Shown: positions 16,736 through 24,721, counted from the first letter of the stretch. The stretch is DNA of 64,000 bases from an uncultured Bacteroidales bacterium (GCA_934680015.1 CAKUSP010000005.1:71065-135064); one strand, 5' to 3'. Made by a program: numbers and translations. The notes: a model not told the origin generated them from the letters alone.

Positions 16736-19462
16736 ATGATAAAAAAGGTCCTATTAAATGTGCTATTGCTGTCTGTGTTTTGCTTGTCCGCTAAAGCACA
16801 GCCTATTGAGATTCGCGATTGGAAACTGATAAATTCCAGCGAAATCGATAATCCCGATGCCCAATGGCTTGATGTTAGGGTACCTACGACGGTACTTAAT
16901 GCCTTTGTTCGTGCTAGGGTTTATCCGGACCCGAGGATGGGCTTAAATAATTATCTAATACCAGATGTGTCCGACGAGTTTAACGAGAGATTAGGGCTTT
17001 CTCGGTATAATTATCTAGTTAGTGGTCGAAATCCATGGCAGGATCCTTATCTATATAAAACGAAGATTAAGATTCCTAATTCATATAAAGGTAAAAAGAT
17101 ATGGCTTACCTTATATGGGATTAACTATAGGGCTGATGTGTTCGTTAATGGTCATTTGGTGGCAGATAAAAATGAGATAGTGGGTATGTTCAGGCGATTC
17201 TGTCTGGATATAACTGAGTATGCTCACGCAGGAGAGTCTAATGAGTTGATTATTAAGATTTATCAGGTGGATCATCCGGGTGTTCCCACTCCAGGGACTC
17301 AGTTTATTCCTCTTGGCCCAGTTAGAGGGAATAGTTCGGATATTTTTAAAGATGAAACCTTGAAAATGTCAGGTGGTTGGGATTGTGCCCCTGTCGTAAG
17401 GGATAGAAATATGGGTATTTACCAGAAGGTTACTCTTCATGCTACAGATAATGTTTCTATCGATTCGCCTTTTGTCACTTCGACGCTCGTTGATACGACT
17501 TTAGCCAATTTGCGCATTAGGGCCGAAGTGAAGAATAATTCGGATGAAACCATTAAAGGTAATGTTAATGCTTACATTTCTCTTGTTACTGAGGTTGAAT
17601 TCCCTTCTTATGTAAAGAATATGGATGGGAAGATGCGTCCGATAAAGCTTAATAAGGCAGTTACACTTGGCCCGAGAGAAAAGAAGATTATTGAATTGAG
17701 CGCAGATGAGTTTCCTGAATTGGCAGTTAAAGCTCCGCATCTTTGGTATCCAAATGGTTATGGGGAGCAGTGGCTTCATCATCTTAAACTTACATTCTCG
17801 CAGCATGGTCGTATTTCGGATTCTAAGGAATTGGATTTCGGTATAAGGGAAGTTCGTCACGATTTTTTGAAAAATGGGGATGAATTCGGAAGAGTGTATT
17901 ATGTGAATGGGAAAAGAATTTTCTGTAAGGGAGGATGGATTCAGCCAGATATTCTTTTGGATGAGAATGAAAAGAATATATACGATCAGGTTAGGCTCAT
18001 GGCCCATGCCAATATCAATATTATAGGAAGTGAGGATATGCCTTCGCCTGTTGATGCATGGCTAGATGCTTGTGATAAATATGGAATCATGTGGTGGCAT
18101 GTGTTTTACCAGTGTTATAGAATGGTTCCAGGAAGGGATAATGCGAATAATCCCCTTGATCACGACCTGGCTATAGCGGAGGTGGAGGATATGGTGCTTC
18201 GTTATCGTAATCACCCTTCGATAGTTTCATGGGTAGGAGTTAATGAAGTACTTATGAATGAAGATCTTTATAGGAAGACTAAAGCCAAGGTACTTGAGTT
18301 GGATACTACACGCTCATATTTTCCTACGACAAGCTATCATTGGGATGTGGCAAGTCTGACTCCGTATTTTTTGGAAGATCTCCCGACTGGAACTACAGAT
18401 GATGGCGGGCCAGACTATAATTGGGAAAAGCCGTCGTATTACTTTGAAAAAGTCAATGAGGTGCATCTTCAGATGTTTAAGAATGAGCTTGGCACTCCGT
18501 CAATGCCAGAGTATGCAAGCCTAAAACGCTTTATGCCAAATCTGGAAAGGGCTGATCCTAATAGTCCGATTTATCCATTGGATAGCACTTGGGCCGAACA
18601 TGGGGCATGGGATGTGAATAATTTTTGCTATCGGTCTTATGACAATGCCATTCGTACTATGTTCGGGGGGTCACCTCGAAGTGTGCGGGAATATGCCGAT
18701 AATGCCCAGATTTTAAATGCCGATGGATATAGGGCTATGTTTGAAGCGGCCAATCATCGTATGTGGGATATTACCACAGGGGTGATGATTTGGAAGATTA
18801 ATTCGTGTTGGCCGGATGTTGGATGGCAGATGTATGACTGGTATCTGCGTCCTAATGCATCTTATTATTTTGCCAAGCGTGCTATGGAGCCTCGTTATAT
18901 TCAGCTTAATTCAGATGATTTTACTGTTTCCGTTATAAATGCGACGCATTCTGCCATGTCAGGAGTACGTGTAAGAGCTTCGGTGTTTAATTATGATATG
19001 TCTGTGGCTTGGAACTTTGAGCAAGTAACGGATGTTCCTGCAGACTCTTATTTGGAAGTCGTAGAAATCCCTAAAAATGGGAAGTATTCGTATAATTATT
19101 TTGTAAAATTGGAATTGCTGGATTCTGATGATAAGGTATTGTCTGATAATGTGTATTGGTTTTATTCGCAGCATAGCTCTCTTTTGTTTTTGCCAGAATT
19201 GAGAAAAACCGATGTCAGTTGCGATTATTCGGTAAAAAAGGAAGGTCGCGAATATGTGTTTACGATTCAGCTTGAGAATTTGACAGAAAAACTTGCTTTT
19301 ATGAAAAGTCTTTCGCTCCAAGGCGAGAATGGAGAGGATATAAATCCGGTTTTTTGGAGTGATAATTATGTAACTCTTTTTCCGGGTGAGCGAAAGGTGC
19401 TTACTGCTCGCGTGTGTGAAAGTGATGTTTGTGGAGGAATTCCGAATGTATTAGTTGATTAA
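16736..19462 (+). CDS. Secreted glycoside hydrolase family 2 (beta-mannosidase or exo-beta-glucosaminidase type)
   Basis: A 908-residue retaining glycosidase. A signal peptide ends near AKA-QP. The N-terminal sugar-binding jelly roll (about 25-200) includes PWQDPYLYKTKIKI and GINYRADVFVNGHLVA; an immunoglobulin-like domain follows, then the TIM barrel with WVGVNE (acid/base Glu, near residue 505) and KNELGTPSMPEY (nucleophile Glu, near 585). A C-terminal beta-sandwich ends the protein. The active-site style fits the mannosidase/glucosaminidase branch better than LacZ. I use the ATG at 16736 because it begins the signal peptide; upstream codons lie in repeat DNA. It is an odd insert between metal-related genes. 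Confidence 0.85.
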   Translation: MIKKVLLNVLLLSVFCLSAKAQPIEIRDWKLINSSEIDNPDAQWLDVRVPTTVLNAFVRARVYPDPRMGLNNYLIPDVSDEFNERLGLSRYNYLVSGRNPWQDPYLYKTKIKIPNSYKGKKIWLTLYGINYRADVFVNGHLVADKNEIVGMFRRFCLDITEYAHAGESNELIIKIYQVDHPGVPTPGTQFIPLGPVRGNSSDIFKDETLKMSGGWDCAPVVRDRNMGIYQKVTLHATDNVSIDSPFVTSTLVDTTLANLRIRAEVKNNSDETIKGNVNAYISLVTEVEFPSYVKNMDGKMRPIKLNKAVTLGPREKKIIELSADEFPELAVKAPHLWYPNGYGEQWLHHLKLTFSQHGRISDSKELDFGIREVRHDFLKNGDEFGRVYYVNGKRIFCKGGWIQPDILLDENEKNIYDQVRLMAHANINIIGSEDMPSPVDAWLDACDKYGIMWWHVFYQCYRMVPGRDNANNPLDHDLAIAEVEDMVLRYRNHPSIVSWVGVNEVLMNEDLYRKTKAKVLELDTTRSYFPTTSYHWDVASLTPYFLEDLPTGTTDDGGPDYNWEKPSYYFEKVNEVHLQMFKNELGTPSMPEYASLKRFMPNLERADPNSPIYPLDSTWAEHGAWDVNNFCYRSYDNAIRTMFGGSPRSVREYADNAQILNADGYRAMFEAANHRMWDITTGVMIWKINSCWPDVGWQMYDWYLRPNASYYFAKRAMEPRYIQLNSDDFTVSVINATHSAMSGVRVRASVFNYDMSVAWNFEQVTDVPADSYLEVVEIPKNGKYSYNYFVKLELLDSDDKVLSDNVYWFYSQHSSLLFLPELRKTDVSCDYSVKKEGREYVFTIQLENLTEKLAFMKSLSLQGENGEDINPVFWSDNYVTLFPGERKVLTARVCESDVCGGIPNVLVD

Positions 19463-19479
19463 TAAAGTTTTATTTACGT

Positions 19480-19947
19480 ATGAAAAGAATTGTTTTAGCC
19501 GTTATGGCTGCGCTTGTGCTTTGCGCTTGCCCTTCTTATGCTAAGAAGGCGAAAAAAACTGCTGAAGTGACTTTTGAAGTAAGCATGCATTGTAAGAAAT
19601 GTGCTGATAAGATTACGGAGAATGTGGGGTTTGAAAAAGGTGTCATGGATTTAAAGGTGGATATGGCAGGAAAGACTGTTTATATCAAGTATAATCCAGA
19701 TAAGACCAATCCTGAAACTCTGAAAAAAGCGATAGAAAAGCTTGGCTATTCCGCTGAGATTAAAGCGGCCTCTAATGCTTGTTCTGATAAGCCATGTTGC
19801 AAAAATGGTGATTCTGGATGTAAAGATAAATGTTGTAAAAAGTCTGACCCCGAATGTAAAGAAAAGTGCTGTAAGAAGAATGAGTGCGCGCAAAAAGACA
19901 CTTGTCATAAGAAAGGATGTGCTGAGCCAGATAAATGTTGCCAGTAG
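19480..19947 (+). CDS. Exported HMA metal-binding protein with metallothionein-like Cys tail
   Basis: A 155-residue protein in three parts: a signal peptide (to about SYA), one heavy-metal-associated domain (about 28-94) with the MHCKKC metal site, and a C-terminal tail of about 57 residues holding 14 cysteines in CC, CK and CC-K patterns, interspersed with Lys. The HMA domain binds copper-type ions in known proteins. The tail looks like a sequestering metallothionein-type chain. With the Cys-rich protein at 13995 and the TonB receptor at 14518 it probably forms a metal-handling set. It is followed by a clear terminator. Confidence 0.85.
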   Translation: MKRIVLAVMAALVLCACPSYAKKAKKTAEVTFEVSMHCKKCADKITENVGFEKGVMDLKVDMAGKTVYIKYNPDKTNPETLKKAIEKLGYSAEIKAASNACSDKPCCKNGDSGCKDKCCKKSDPECKEKCCKKNECAQKDTCHKKGCAEPDKCCQ

Positions 19948-19971
19948 TTTTTTGCAATAAGGAAAATTGGG

Positions 19972-20017
19972 GTCCCCAGACCGCTGTTATGGCGATTTGG
20001 GGACTATTTTGTTTTTT
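19972..20017 (+). terminator. Rho-independent terminator after the HMA gene
   Basis: A 7-bp stem GTCCCCA (19972-19978) pairs with TGGGGAC (19998-20004), followed by the T-rich run TATTTTGTTTTTT. Confidence 0.8.
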
Positions 20018-20038
20018 AATTATTTGTTATGTAGATGA

Positions 20039-20200
20039 TATATATATGCTGTATATAATGGAGAAAAACAATCCATTCCCGTATGGGTATATAGTTATAC
20101 TTTAGATGACTTAAAGAGGTATAATTGGGTGGGTCCATTCCCAGATGAATCGGGAACGATTAAAATAGAAAAATTTGAATATGAAATACAAGAAATTTGA
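20039..20200 (+). pseudogene. 3' remnant of an RHS-associated lipoprotein gene
   Basis: A 53-codon open segment encodes YTLDDLKRYNW...PFPDESGTIKIEKFEYEIQEI before a stop. It aligns with the C-terminus of the intact lipoprotein at 22731-23279 (YTLEDLERYNW...PFPDESGTIKIEKFEYRI). At DNA level about 50 bases are nearly identical (20130-20180 and 23207-23257). The frame is closed by a TGA at 20036, so no start, signal peptide or lipobox remains. This is a leftover of a removed cassette just left of the first thyA copy. Confidence 0.75.
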
Positions 20201-20254
20201 TAATCTTCACTGATACACCTATGACGATGTCAAAAATCGAATCAAGAAAACGAC

Positions 20255-21032
20255 TTAAACTGCTACAGGAGCCTTTATGGCAGGATAAGGGTCGTATCCT
20301 TCTAATTTAAAATCATCGTATTTAAAGTCAAAGAGATTTTTGACATCTGGATTAAGTATCATACGGGGAAGTTTACGCGGAGTTCGGCTTAATTGTTCCT
20401 TAACCTGTTCAAAATGATTCAAGTAAATGTGAGTGTCTCCTGTGGTATGGATGAATTCACCTGGCTTTAAATCACACACTTGCGCTATCATCAGGGTTAG
20501 AAGTGCGTAGGAGGCTATATTGAATGGAACGCCAAGGAAAGTGTCTGCACTGCGCTGATATAATTGGCAAGAAAGACGTCCATTGGCCACATAGAATTGA
20601 AATAGGCAATGACATGGGGGAAGAGCCATCTTGTCTATCTCTGCAGGATTCCATGCACATACTAGCATTCGCCTAGAATCCGGATGATTTTTTATTAAAT
20701 CAAGAACTTGGGATAATTGATCGACACTTCCGCCGTTAGGAGTGGGAAAACTTCTCCATTGGTGTCCATAGACAGGGCCTAAATCTCCGTTTTTGTCTGC
20801 CCACTCATTCCAGATTGAAACGCCGTGCTCTTGTAGATAGCGAACATTAGTATCTCCGCTGATGAACCATAACAACTCGTAGATAATGGATTTAAGGTGT
20901 ACTTTTTTAGTGGTTAAAAGAGGAAAGCCTTCGGAAAGGTCGAATCGCATCTGGTGCCCGAAGATACTTTTGGTGCCTACTCCGGTACGATCTGTCTTTA
21001 CCGTGCCTTTGTCCATAATAAGTTGTAAGAGG
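20255..21032. repeat. Left copy of a 778-bp direct repeat covering thyA
   Basis: This block matches 24764-25541 without any insertion or deletion (constant offset of 4509). The only differences I find are four bases in the left-most ~55 positions, one of which changes Asp to Glu; the remaining ~720 bases read the same. On its left, TTTGAATATGAAATACA and GAAAT (20176-20196) also recur near 24722-24746, separated from thyA here by 41 extra bases. Confidence 0.9.
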
Positions 21033-21049
21033 TCTAGATATTGTTTCAT
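20255..21049 (-). CDS. thyA: Thymidylate synthase, copy 1 (native 5' end)
   Basis: ThyA methylates dUMP to dTMP using methylene-tetrahydrofolate. The 264-residue protein is complete: MKQYLDLLQ start, [20 protein letters not shown], the LWFISGDTN region, the catalytic Cys in [33 protein letters not shown] and the C-terminal APVAV. This copy keeps the usual N-terminus and a normal upstream region, so it is probably the expressed gene. It is almost identical to the copy at 24764-25552. The two enclose a 3.7-kb RHS/lipoprotein island. Confidence 0.97.
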   Translation of the reverse strand: MKQYLDLLQLIMDKGTVKTDRTGVGTKSIFGHQMRFDLSEGFPLLTTKKVHLKSIIYELLWFISGDTNVRYLQEHGVSIWNEWADKNGDLGPVYGHQWRSFPTPNGGSVDQLSQVLDLIKNHPDSRRMLVCAWNPAEIDKMALPPCHCLFQFYVANGRLSCQLYQRSADTFLGVPFNIASYALLTLMIAQVCDLKPGEFIHTTGDTHIYLNHFEQVKEQLSRTPRKLPRMILNPDVKNLFDFKYDDFKLEGYDPYPAIKAPVAV

Positions 21050-21147
21050 TGCTTGGTATGTATTCTCTAAAGTGTGAAGTTAACCAATTTTGAAATTTTG
21101 AGCAAATTATAATCCGTCAAGTGGTAGTAGATGAGTGAGGCTTCTCA

Positions 21148-21182
21148 AAAAGAGTAAAAAGATGGACATTTTACTCTTTTTT
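21148..21182. terminator. Strong terminator-like hairpin without an obvious gene to end
   Basis: A perfect 13-bp stem AAAAAGAGTAAAA (21148-21160) / TTTTACTCTTTTT (21170-21182) with a nine-base loop and T-runs in both directions. thyA runs away from it and the RHS gene starts about 170 bases later, so it probably ended a gene that has been lost, or it insulates the island. Confidence 0.65.
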
Positions 21183-21201
21183 AGATGAAAGACAATTCCA
21201 A

Positions 21202-21218
21202 GAAGATGACCACAAAAC
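21202..21218 (+). repeat. 17-base direct repeat, left copy
   Basis: GAAGATGACCACAAAAC here is identical to 25541-25557, which directly abuts the second thyA copy. In this copy it lies 169 bases to the right of the thyA repeat block. The match argues that the second junction formed by deletion of those 169 bases. Confidence 0.7.
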
Positions 21219-21355
21219 TTTCAAAGTCTTCTACAGAGAACTACGATGCAGAAAAAGTTGCTTTTTACAATTGGACAGAGTGGCTATTGTAGTACATATT
21301 TTGATATGAAAGTATTATTTCATACCTTAGTCAAATAATTCAAAACCACATTGAT

Positions 21356-22729
21356 ATGCGGCACTTTAAACTATTTATAGTTTGTCTATCGACGATTTTT
21401 ATACAAGCAACGTATGCACAAGATTTCAGGGTTGGTGAGCCGCAGCGGGAAAGTGTGGTTATACGGCATAAGAATGGGGAGGAATTGAGTGAGACTTTGT
21501 ATCTTGGAGGCGATGCATATAATGCACCGATGATGTGGCGAAGTGGAAGAAGTGATTGGCAGATAGGAAGAGATTATTTAGGGAGTGTAAAACAGATAGT
21601 GGCTCCAGATGGGGCATTGTCAGGGGATTATAGTTATGACCCATGGGGTAGGATGAGGAGAAAGTATAGCCTTGAAGTCTATGAAATGGGGAAAGAGCCG
21701 GATTTGTTCATCGGACGAGGATACACGGGACATGAGCATTTGACACAGTTCGGGCTAATCAATATGAACGCGAGACTATATGACCTACTTCTTGGAAGGT
21801 TCTTAAGTCCAGATCCTTATGTGCAAGCTCCAGATTTTACTCAGAACTTCAATCGTTATTCATACGCTCTTAATAATCCATTGAAATACATGGATGAAGA
21901 TGGGGAGTGGATAGTGTTAACAACCATGATATGGACTCCCATAACTTTGATAACAGGGTGTTTAATCCCATTAATTACAAGCGTCTCTAATCCAAATAAG
22001 GCTAAGTCACAACTTAAACAAGCATGGACTAAGTACGGACAAGTTCTTGGAAATGCCGCAAAGATAGACGCTGGATGGTTCCGCTCCGATCCTCATAAGA
22101 ATTTTTGGGGAAGAGCAGGTGAAGTAGTATCTCATTTTACTTGGCAATTCACACAGGAAACAATAGGAAATACAATGCAAGGTGGATGGAATTTATTAGG
22201 TGGTATTAAAAGTGTGGAATCTTATGGAGGGGCAACAGTGGCACAAACATATAAAGAAGAATGGGGTGCTGTCACATTAGGGAGCTATATTACTGGATGT
22301 AGAGATATATCCGCATCACCTAAGAATGTATTGTTTCAGCACGAGTATGGACATTATTTGCAAAGCCAGAAGTCGGGGATTGCATACTTGACAAGGTATG
22401 GAATACCAAGTGCGCTTAGTAAAGACCCTCATGATAATCATCCGGTTGAGCAAGATGCTAATATAAGGGCATTTAATTATTTTATGAATAATGAAAGTGG
22501 ATTTACTCCAAGTGATTGGAAGGAGAAACTTTTAGAAAATGAAGAATATGGATGGAGTAATCCATTTGTGGGGTATTCATTAGATAACCCATCAGATGTT
22601 GCAGCACTTTTGACATTATCAAATGGCATCGTTAATCCTTCTCCGTGGGATTATCTTTCAAGTATTACTTTAGTAGGAGTAATTATTTCAGGGCTAATTA
22701 ATTCATCAAGAGATAAAACAAAGTATTAA
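21356..22729 (+). CDS. Compact secreted RHS-core protein with HEYGH metalloprotease-like C-terminal tip
   Basis: A 457-residue protein with a signal peptide (to about TYAQ), a short run of RHS/YD repeats (GDYSYDPWGRMRR), the RHS-associated core (about 120-178: GLINMNARLYD, GRFLSPDPYVQAPDF, RYSYALNNPLKYMDEDGE) and a variable C-terminal domain of about 280 residues. The tip has HEYGH (327-331), an HExxH zinc-protease signature, with HPVEQDANIRAFNYF about 35 residues later as a likely third ligand (Glu). RHS proteins normally have over 1000 residues, so this is a short effector-like version or a recombination cassette. The next gene starts 1 base later and encodes a lipoprotein, the probable immunity factor. 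Confidence 0.85.
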   Translation: MRHFKLFIVCLSTIFIQATYAQDFRVGEPQRESVVIRHKNGEELSETLYLGGDAYNAPMMWRSGRSDWQIGRDYLGSVKQIVAPDGALSGDYSYDPWGRMRRKYSLEVYEMGKEPDLFIGRGYTGHEHLTQFGLINMNARLYDLLLGRFLSPDPYVQAPDFTQNFNRYSYALNNPLKYMDEDGEWIVLTTMIWTPITLITGCLIPLITSVSNPNKAKSQLKQAWTKYGQVLGNAAKIDAGWFRSDPHKNFWGRAGEVVSHFTWQFTQETIGNTMQGGWNLLGGIKSVESYGGATVAQTYKEEWGAVTLGSYITGCRDISASPKNVLFQHEYGHYLQSQKSGIAYLTRYGIPSALSKDPHDNHPVEQDANIRAFNYFMNNESGFTPSDWKEKLLENEEYGWSNPFVGYSLDNPSDVAALLTLSNGIVNPSPWDYLSSITLVGVIISGLINSSRDKTKY

Positions 22730-22730
22730 G

Positions 22731-23279
22731 ATGAAAAAGTTTATATTTATTGTTACTTGTTTATTTTTATTATCTGGATGTGACGATTTAAAAGAAGCAT
22801 GGATTATTTATAAATACAGACCTCATCATAAATTTTATGTTAACAATCAATCAGGCAGGCAGATATATGGCGTAGGGGCTCCTATTGGAAAGACAAGAAA
22901 TGGATATGATGTATGTCACACAAAAGATATATTATCATCGGAGATGTGGATAGAAGGGATTATATATATTGATAAAAATAATAAAAGAATTATAGATATA
23001 GAAAAGGAACATATAAATAATATATTTGGATTAAGCTTTTATACGCGCTATGAGGATATTGTGCCATACGATGATGATGGTATTATTGCTTATATTAAGA
23101 TATTTTACATGAGCGATTTATATGAGATTTATTATGGAAAAACGGATGTGCTTCCATATTGGAGATATGAATACACACTCGAGGATTTGGAGCGTTATAA
23201 CTGGAAGGTTCCATTCCCAGATGAATCGGGAACGATTAAAATAGAGAAATTCGAATATAGGATAAAGGAAGGAGAATAA
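22731..23279 (+). CDS. RHS-associated lipoprotein 1 (candidate immunity protein)
   Basis: A 182-residue protein with a signal sequence and lipobox LLSGC (Cys near 17). The body is rich in Tyr, Asp and Ile and ends with YTLEDLERYNWKVPFPDESG. This C-terminal motif (xRYxxxxEDxxxL...PP/PFPxxxxM/IKxxKxxxY) recurs in the two lipoproteins downstream and in the fragments at 20039 and 62855. The start is 1 base after the RHS stop, so the two are co-translated. Position directly behind a toxin tip is the classic immunity slot; function is inferred only from this. Confidence 0.7.
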   Translation: MKKFIFIVTCLFLLSGCDDLKEAWIIYKYRPHHKFYVNNQSGRQIYGVGAPIGKTRNGYDVCHTKDILSSEMWIEGIIYIDKNNKRIIDIEKEHINNIFGLSFYTRYEDIVPYDDDGIIAYIKIFYMSDLYEIYYGKTDVLPYWRYEYTLEDLERYNWKVPFPDESGTIKIEKFEYRIKEGE

Positions 23280-23414
23280 CTTAATATTGTGAATTGTTTA
23301 GTTGATGTTGACAACCATGATTATTATTGGACAGAATATACTGCTGTTAGATATGCGTATGATTATTTTAATAAAAATAAAATAATGTATCATGAAAATT
23401 TGCCTACGAAATAA
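23280..23414 (+). pseudogene. C-terminal remnant of a second metalloprotease-type toxin tip
   Basis: Reading on in the frame of lipoprotein 1 after its stop gives an uninterrupted 44-codon segment containing DNHDYYWTEYTAVRYAYDYF. This looks like the equivalent of HDNHPVEQDANIRAFNYF in the intact RHS tip, that is, the third zinc ligand (Glu) and following helix. No HExxH part or start remains. It overlaps the start of lipoprotein 2 by 23 bases. I read it as an orphan tip that has lost its 5' part, which would make lipoprotein 2 its former immunity partner. Confidence 0.5.
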
Positions 23415-24012
23415 AATTTATGTTTTTTTTGTTCTCTGCTTCTGCATTACTTCTTGTCGTGATTTGTTACTTCACTATTATGCTGAAAGATCAATAGCTA
23501 TAAAAGAAGTTAACGAGAGTAATAGTGATGTTGTATTTTTGGTTCCTTTAAATTCTAATAAAATTACAAGAATACAATGGGGAAAACCATATTTTTCATG
23601 GGTCAGTGATCGCTTTCGATGGATTGATATGGACCAATTGGATATTTCAGATACGACTATGATTAATTATGCTTTGACTAGTGTATATGGCGATAACGGA
23701 ATAGTAAAAACTGGAAAAGACAAATCAGTTTGGACATATTATTCAACAATTGAAGAGATGATGCCTTATGATACGATGCGTGTTTTTGTATATGATGGGT
23801 TATTTAGACAAGATCCATATGGTCCATTAGCTGGTAATTTGGTCCCTATTGAAAACGATTTATATTTTGTGCGGTATGATATATCAATTGAGGATGCACG
23901 AAAATTAATTAATGAAAAAGGAGAATTAGAAATTCATTTTCCGCCAAATGAGAGAATGAAAAACATAAAAATGTGGCCAAGATATGAAGAAGTTATATCA
24001 GTTAATTATTAA
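23392..24012 (+). CDS. RHS-associated lipoprotein 2 (candidate immunity protein)
   Basis: A 206-residue lipoprotein with a hydrophobic leader and lipobox CITSC (Cys near 22). Its C-terminus YFVRYDISIEDARKLINEKG followed by ELEIHFPPNERMKNIKMWPRY is nearly the same as in lipoprotein 3, while the N-terminal halves differ strongly. Conserved tail plus divergent body is what one expects from immunity paralogs adapted to different toxins. It overlaps lipoprotein 3 by 29 bases and the toxin remnant before it. Confidence 0.7.
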   Translation: MKICLRNKIYVFFVLCFCITSCRDLLLHYYAERSIAIKEVNESNSDVVFLVPLNSNKITRIQWGKPYFSWVSDRFRWIDMDQLDISDTTMINYALTSVYGDNGIVKTGKDKSVWTYYSTIEEMMPYDTMRVFVYDGLFRQDPYGPLAGNLVPIENDLYFVRYDISIEDARKLINEKGELEIHFPPNERMKNIKMWPRYEEVISVNY

Positions 24013-24556
24013 GAATTTAATTGGGCTATCACTTTTGTTGTGTTTTTGCTCGTGTGACGAACCGATCAAATATGATTATGAAGAAATTCTATACTTTTTC
24101 AAGAATGATACGGATCAAGATGTCGTATTTTTATTTTTTTATAATAATGGCGAAGTAGATATAGATTATGATTCTTTAGATACCACAATCGTTAACTGTT
24201 TTCGGCATTCACATTGTTGTGTTGTTCCTGCTAGAAATTATTTAAATTGTTATATTGGATATGATACGTTAAAAAAAATGTTTTCGAGTGGTCAATATAT
24301 TAGAGTATTCGTAAGTGATATGAATGACTATTATCATCCGCGTGAGTGGTGTAAAAAAGATAGCTATTTTGTTAGATATGATATATCAATTGAGGATGCA
24401 CGGAAATTAATTAATGGCAATGGAGAATTGGAGATTCATTATCCTCCAGATGAGAGGATGAAGGATATAAAAATGTGGCCGAAGTACGAAGATGTTATTT
24501 CGGAATATGGTAATATCTCAATAGACAATGAAAAGAGAAATTCTAACGTACAATGA
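23984..24556 (+). CDS. RHS-associated lipoprotein 3 (candidate immunity protein)
   Basis: A 190-residue lipoprotein with lipobox CFCSC (Cys near 24). The tail SYFVRYDISIEDARKLINGN, then LEIHYPPDERMKDIKMWPKY, matches lipoprotein 2; the centre (about 30-120) is different and Asp/Tyr-rich. After the family motif comes an extra EYGNISIDNEKRNSNVQ. A decayed copy of exactly this extra tail occurs at 62855-62947 in front of the other RHS leader. The start overlaps lipoprotein 2 by 29 bases, so the three lipoprotein genes form one operon with the RHS gene. Confidence 0.7.
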   Translation: MKKLYQLIIKNLIGLSLLLCFCSCDEPIKYDYEEILYFFKNDTDQDVVFLFFYNNGEVDIDYDSLDTTIVNCFRHSHCCVVPARNYLNCYIGYDTLKKMFSSGQYIRVFVSDMNDYYHPREWCKKDSYFVRYDISIEDARKLINGNGELEIHYPPDERMKDIKMWPKYEDVISEYGNISIDNEKRNSNVQ

Positions 24557-24587
24557 CTATATTGAGAATTAATAAAATAGAAACGAT

Positions 24588-24707
24588 ATGAAAATCAATT
24601 TAATAGCAATCATAACAAGTATTTTGCTAGTAAGCGCAGCTACCGATAATGTGGTAGAATATACCTACGACGATGCGGGGAATCGTATAGAAAAGACTAA
24701 GAATTAG
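24588..24707 (+). CDS. Short secreted RHS leader (signal peptide plus one YD repeat), island copy
   Basis: A 39-codon gene starting MKINLIAIITSILLV (signal sequence), then DNVVEYTYDDAGNRIEK, one RHS/YD repeat, and a stop. Full-length RHS genes of Bacteroidota often begin in just this way. The same leader occurs at 62684-62815 and there too it stops right after the repeat. It is either the stranded 5' end of an RHS gene cut off by recombination, or a conserved landing site for incoming tips. Product function as a peptide is doubtful. Confidence 0.6.
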   Translation: MKINLIAIITSILLVSAATDNVVEYTYDDAGNRIEKTKN

Positions 24708-24721
24708 GGTATTTTTTAGTC

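Larger units (their letters stand above)
21050..21355. other. 306-base gap: thyA upstream region, terminator-like hairpin, small remnant
   Basis: From left to right it holds the leader of thyA copy 1, the hairpin at 21148-21182, a 17-base repeat GAAGATGACCACAAAAC (21202-21218) that recurs at 25541-25557, and a 28-codon open segment starting MTTKLSKSS (21206-21292) and ending YNWTEWLL. The WTEW end is reminiscent of the tail of RHS metalloprotease tips, but the match is too short to be sure. The last 60 bases should contain the promoter of the RHS gene. Confidence 0.5.

Noticed and set aside
17501..18007. Long open frame opposite the GH2 gene
   Set aside because: Antisense shadow with no family resemblance; the GH2 frame is clearly coding.
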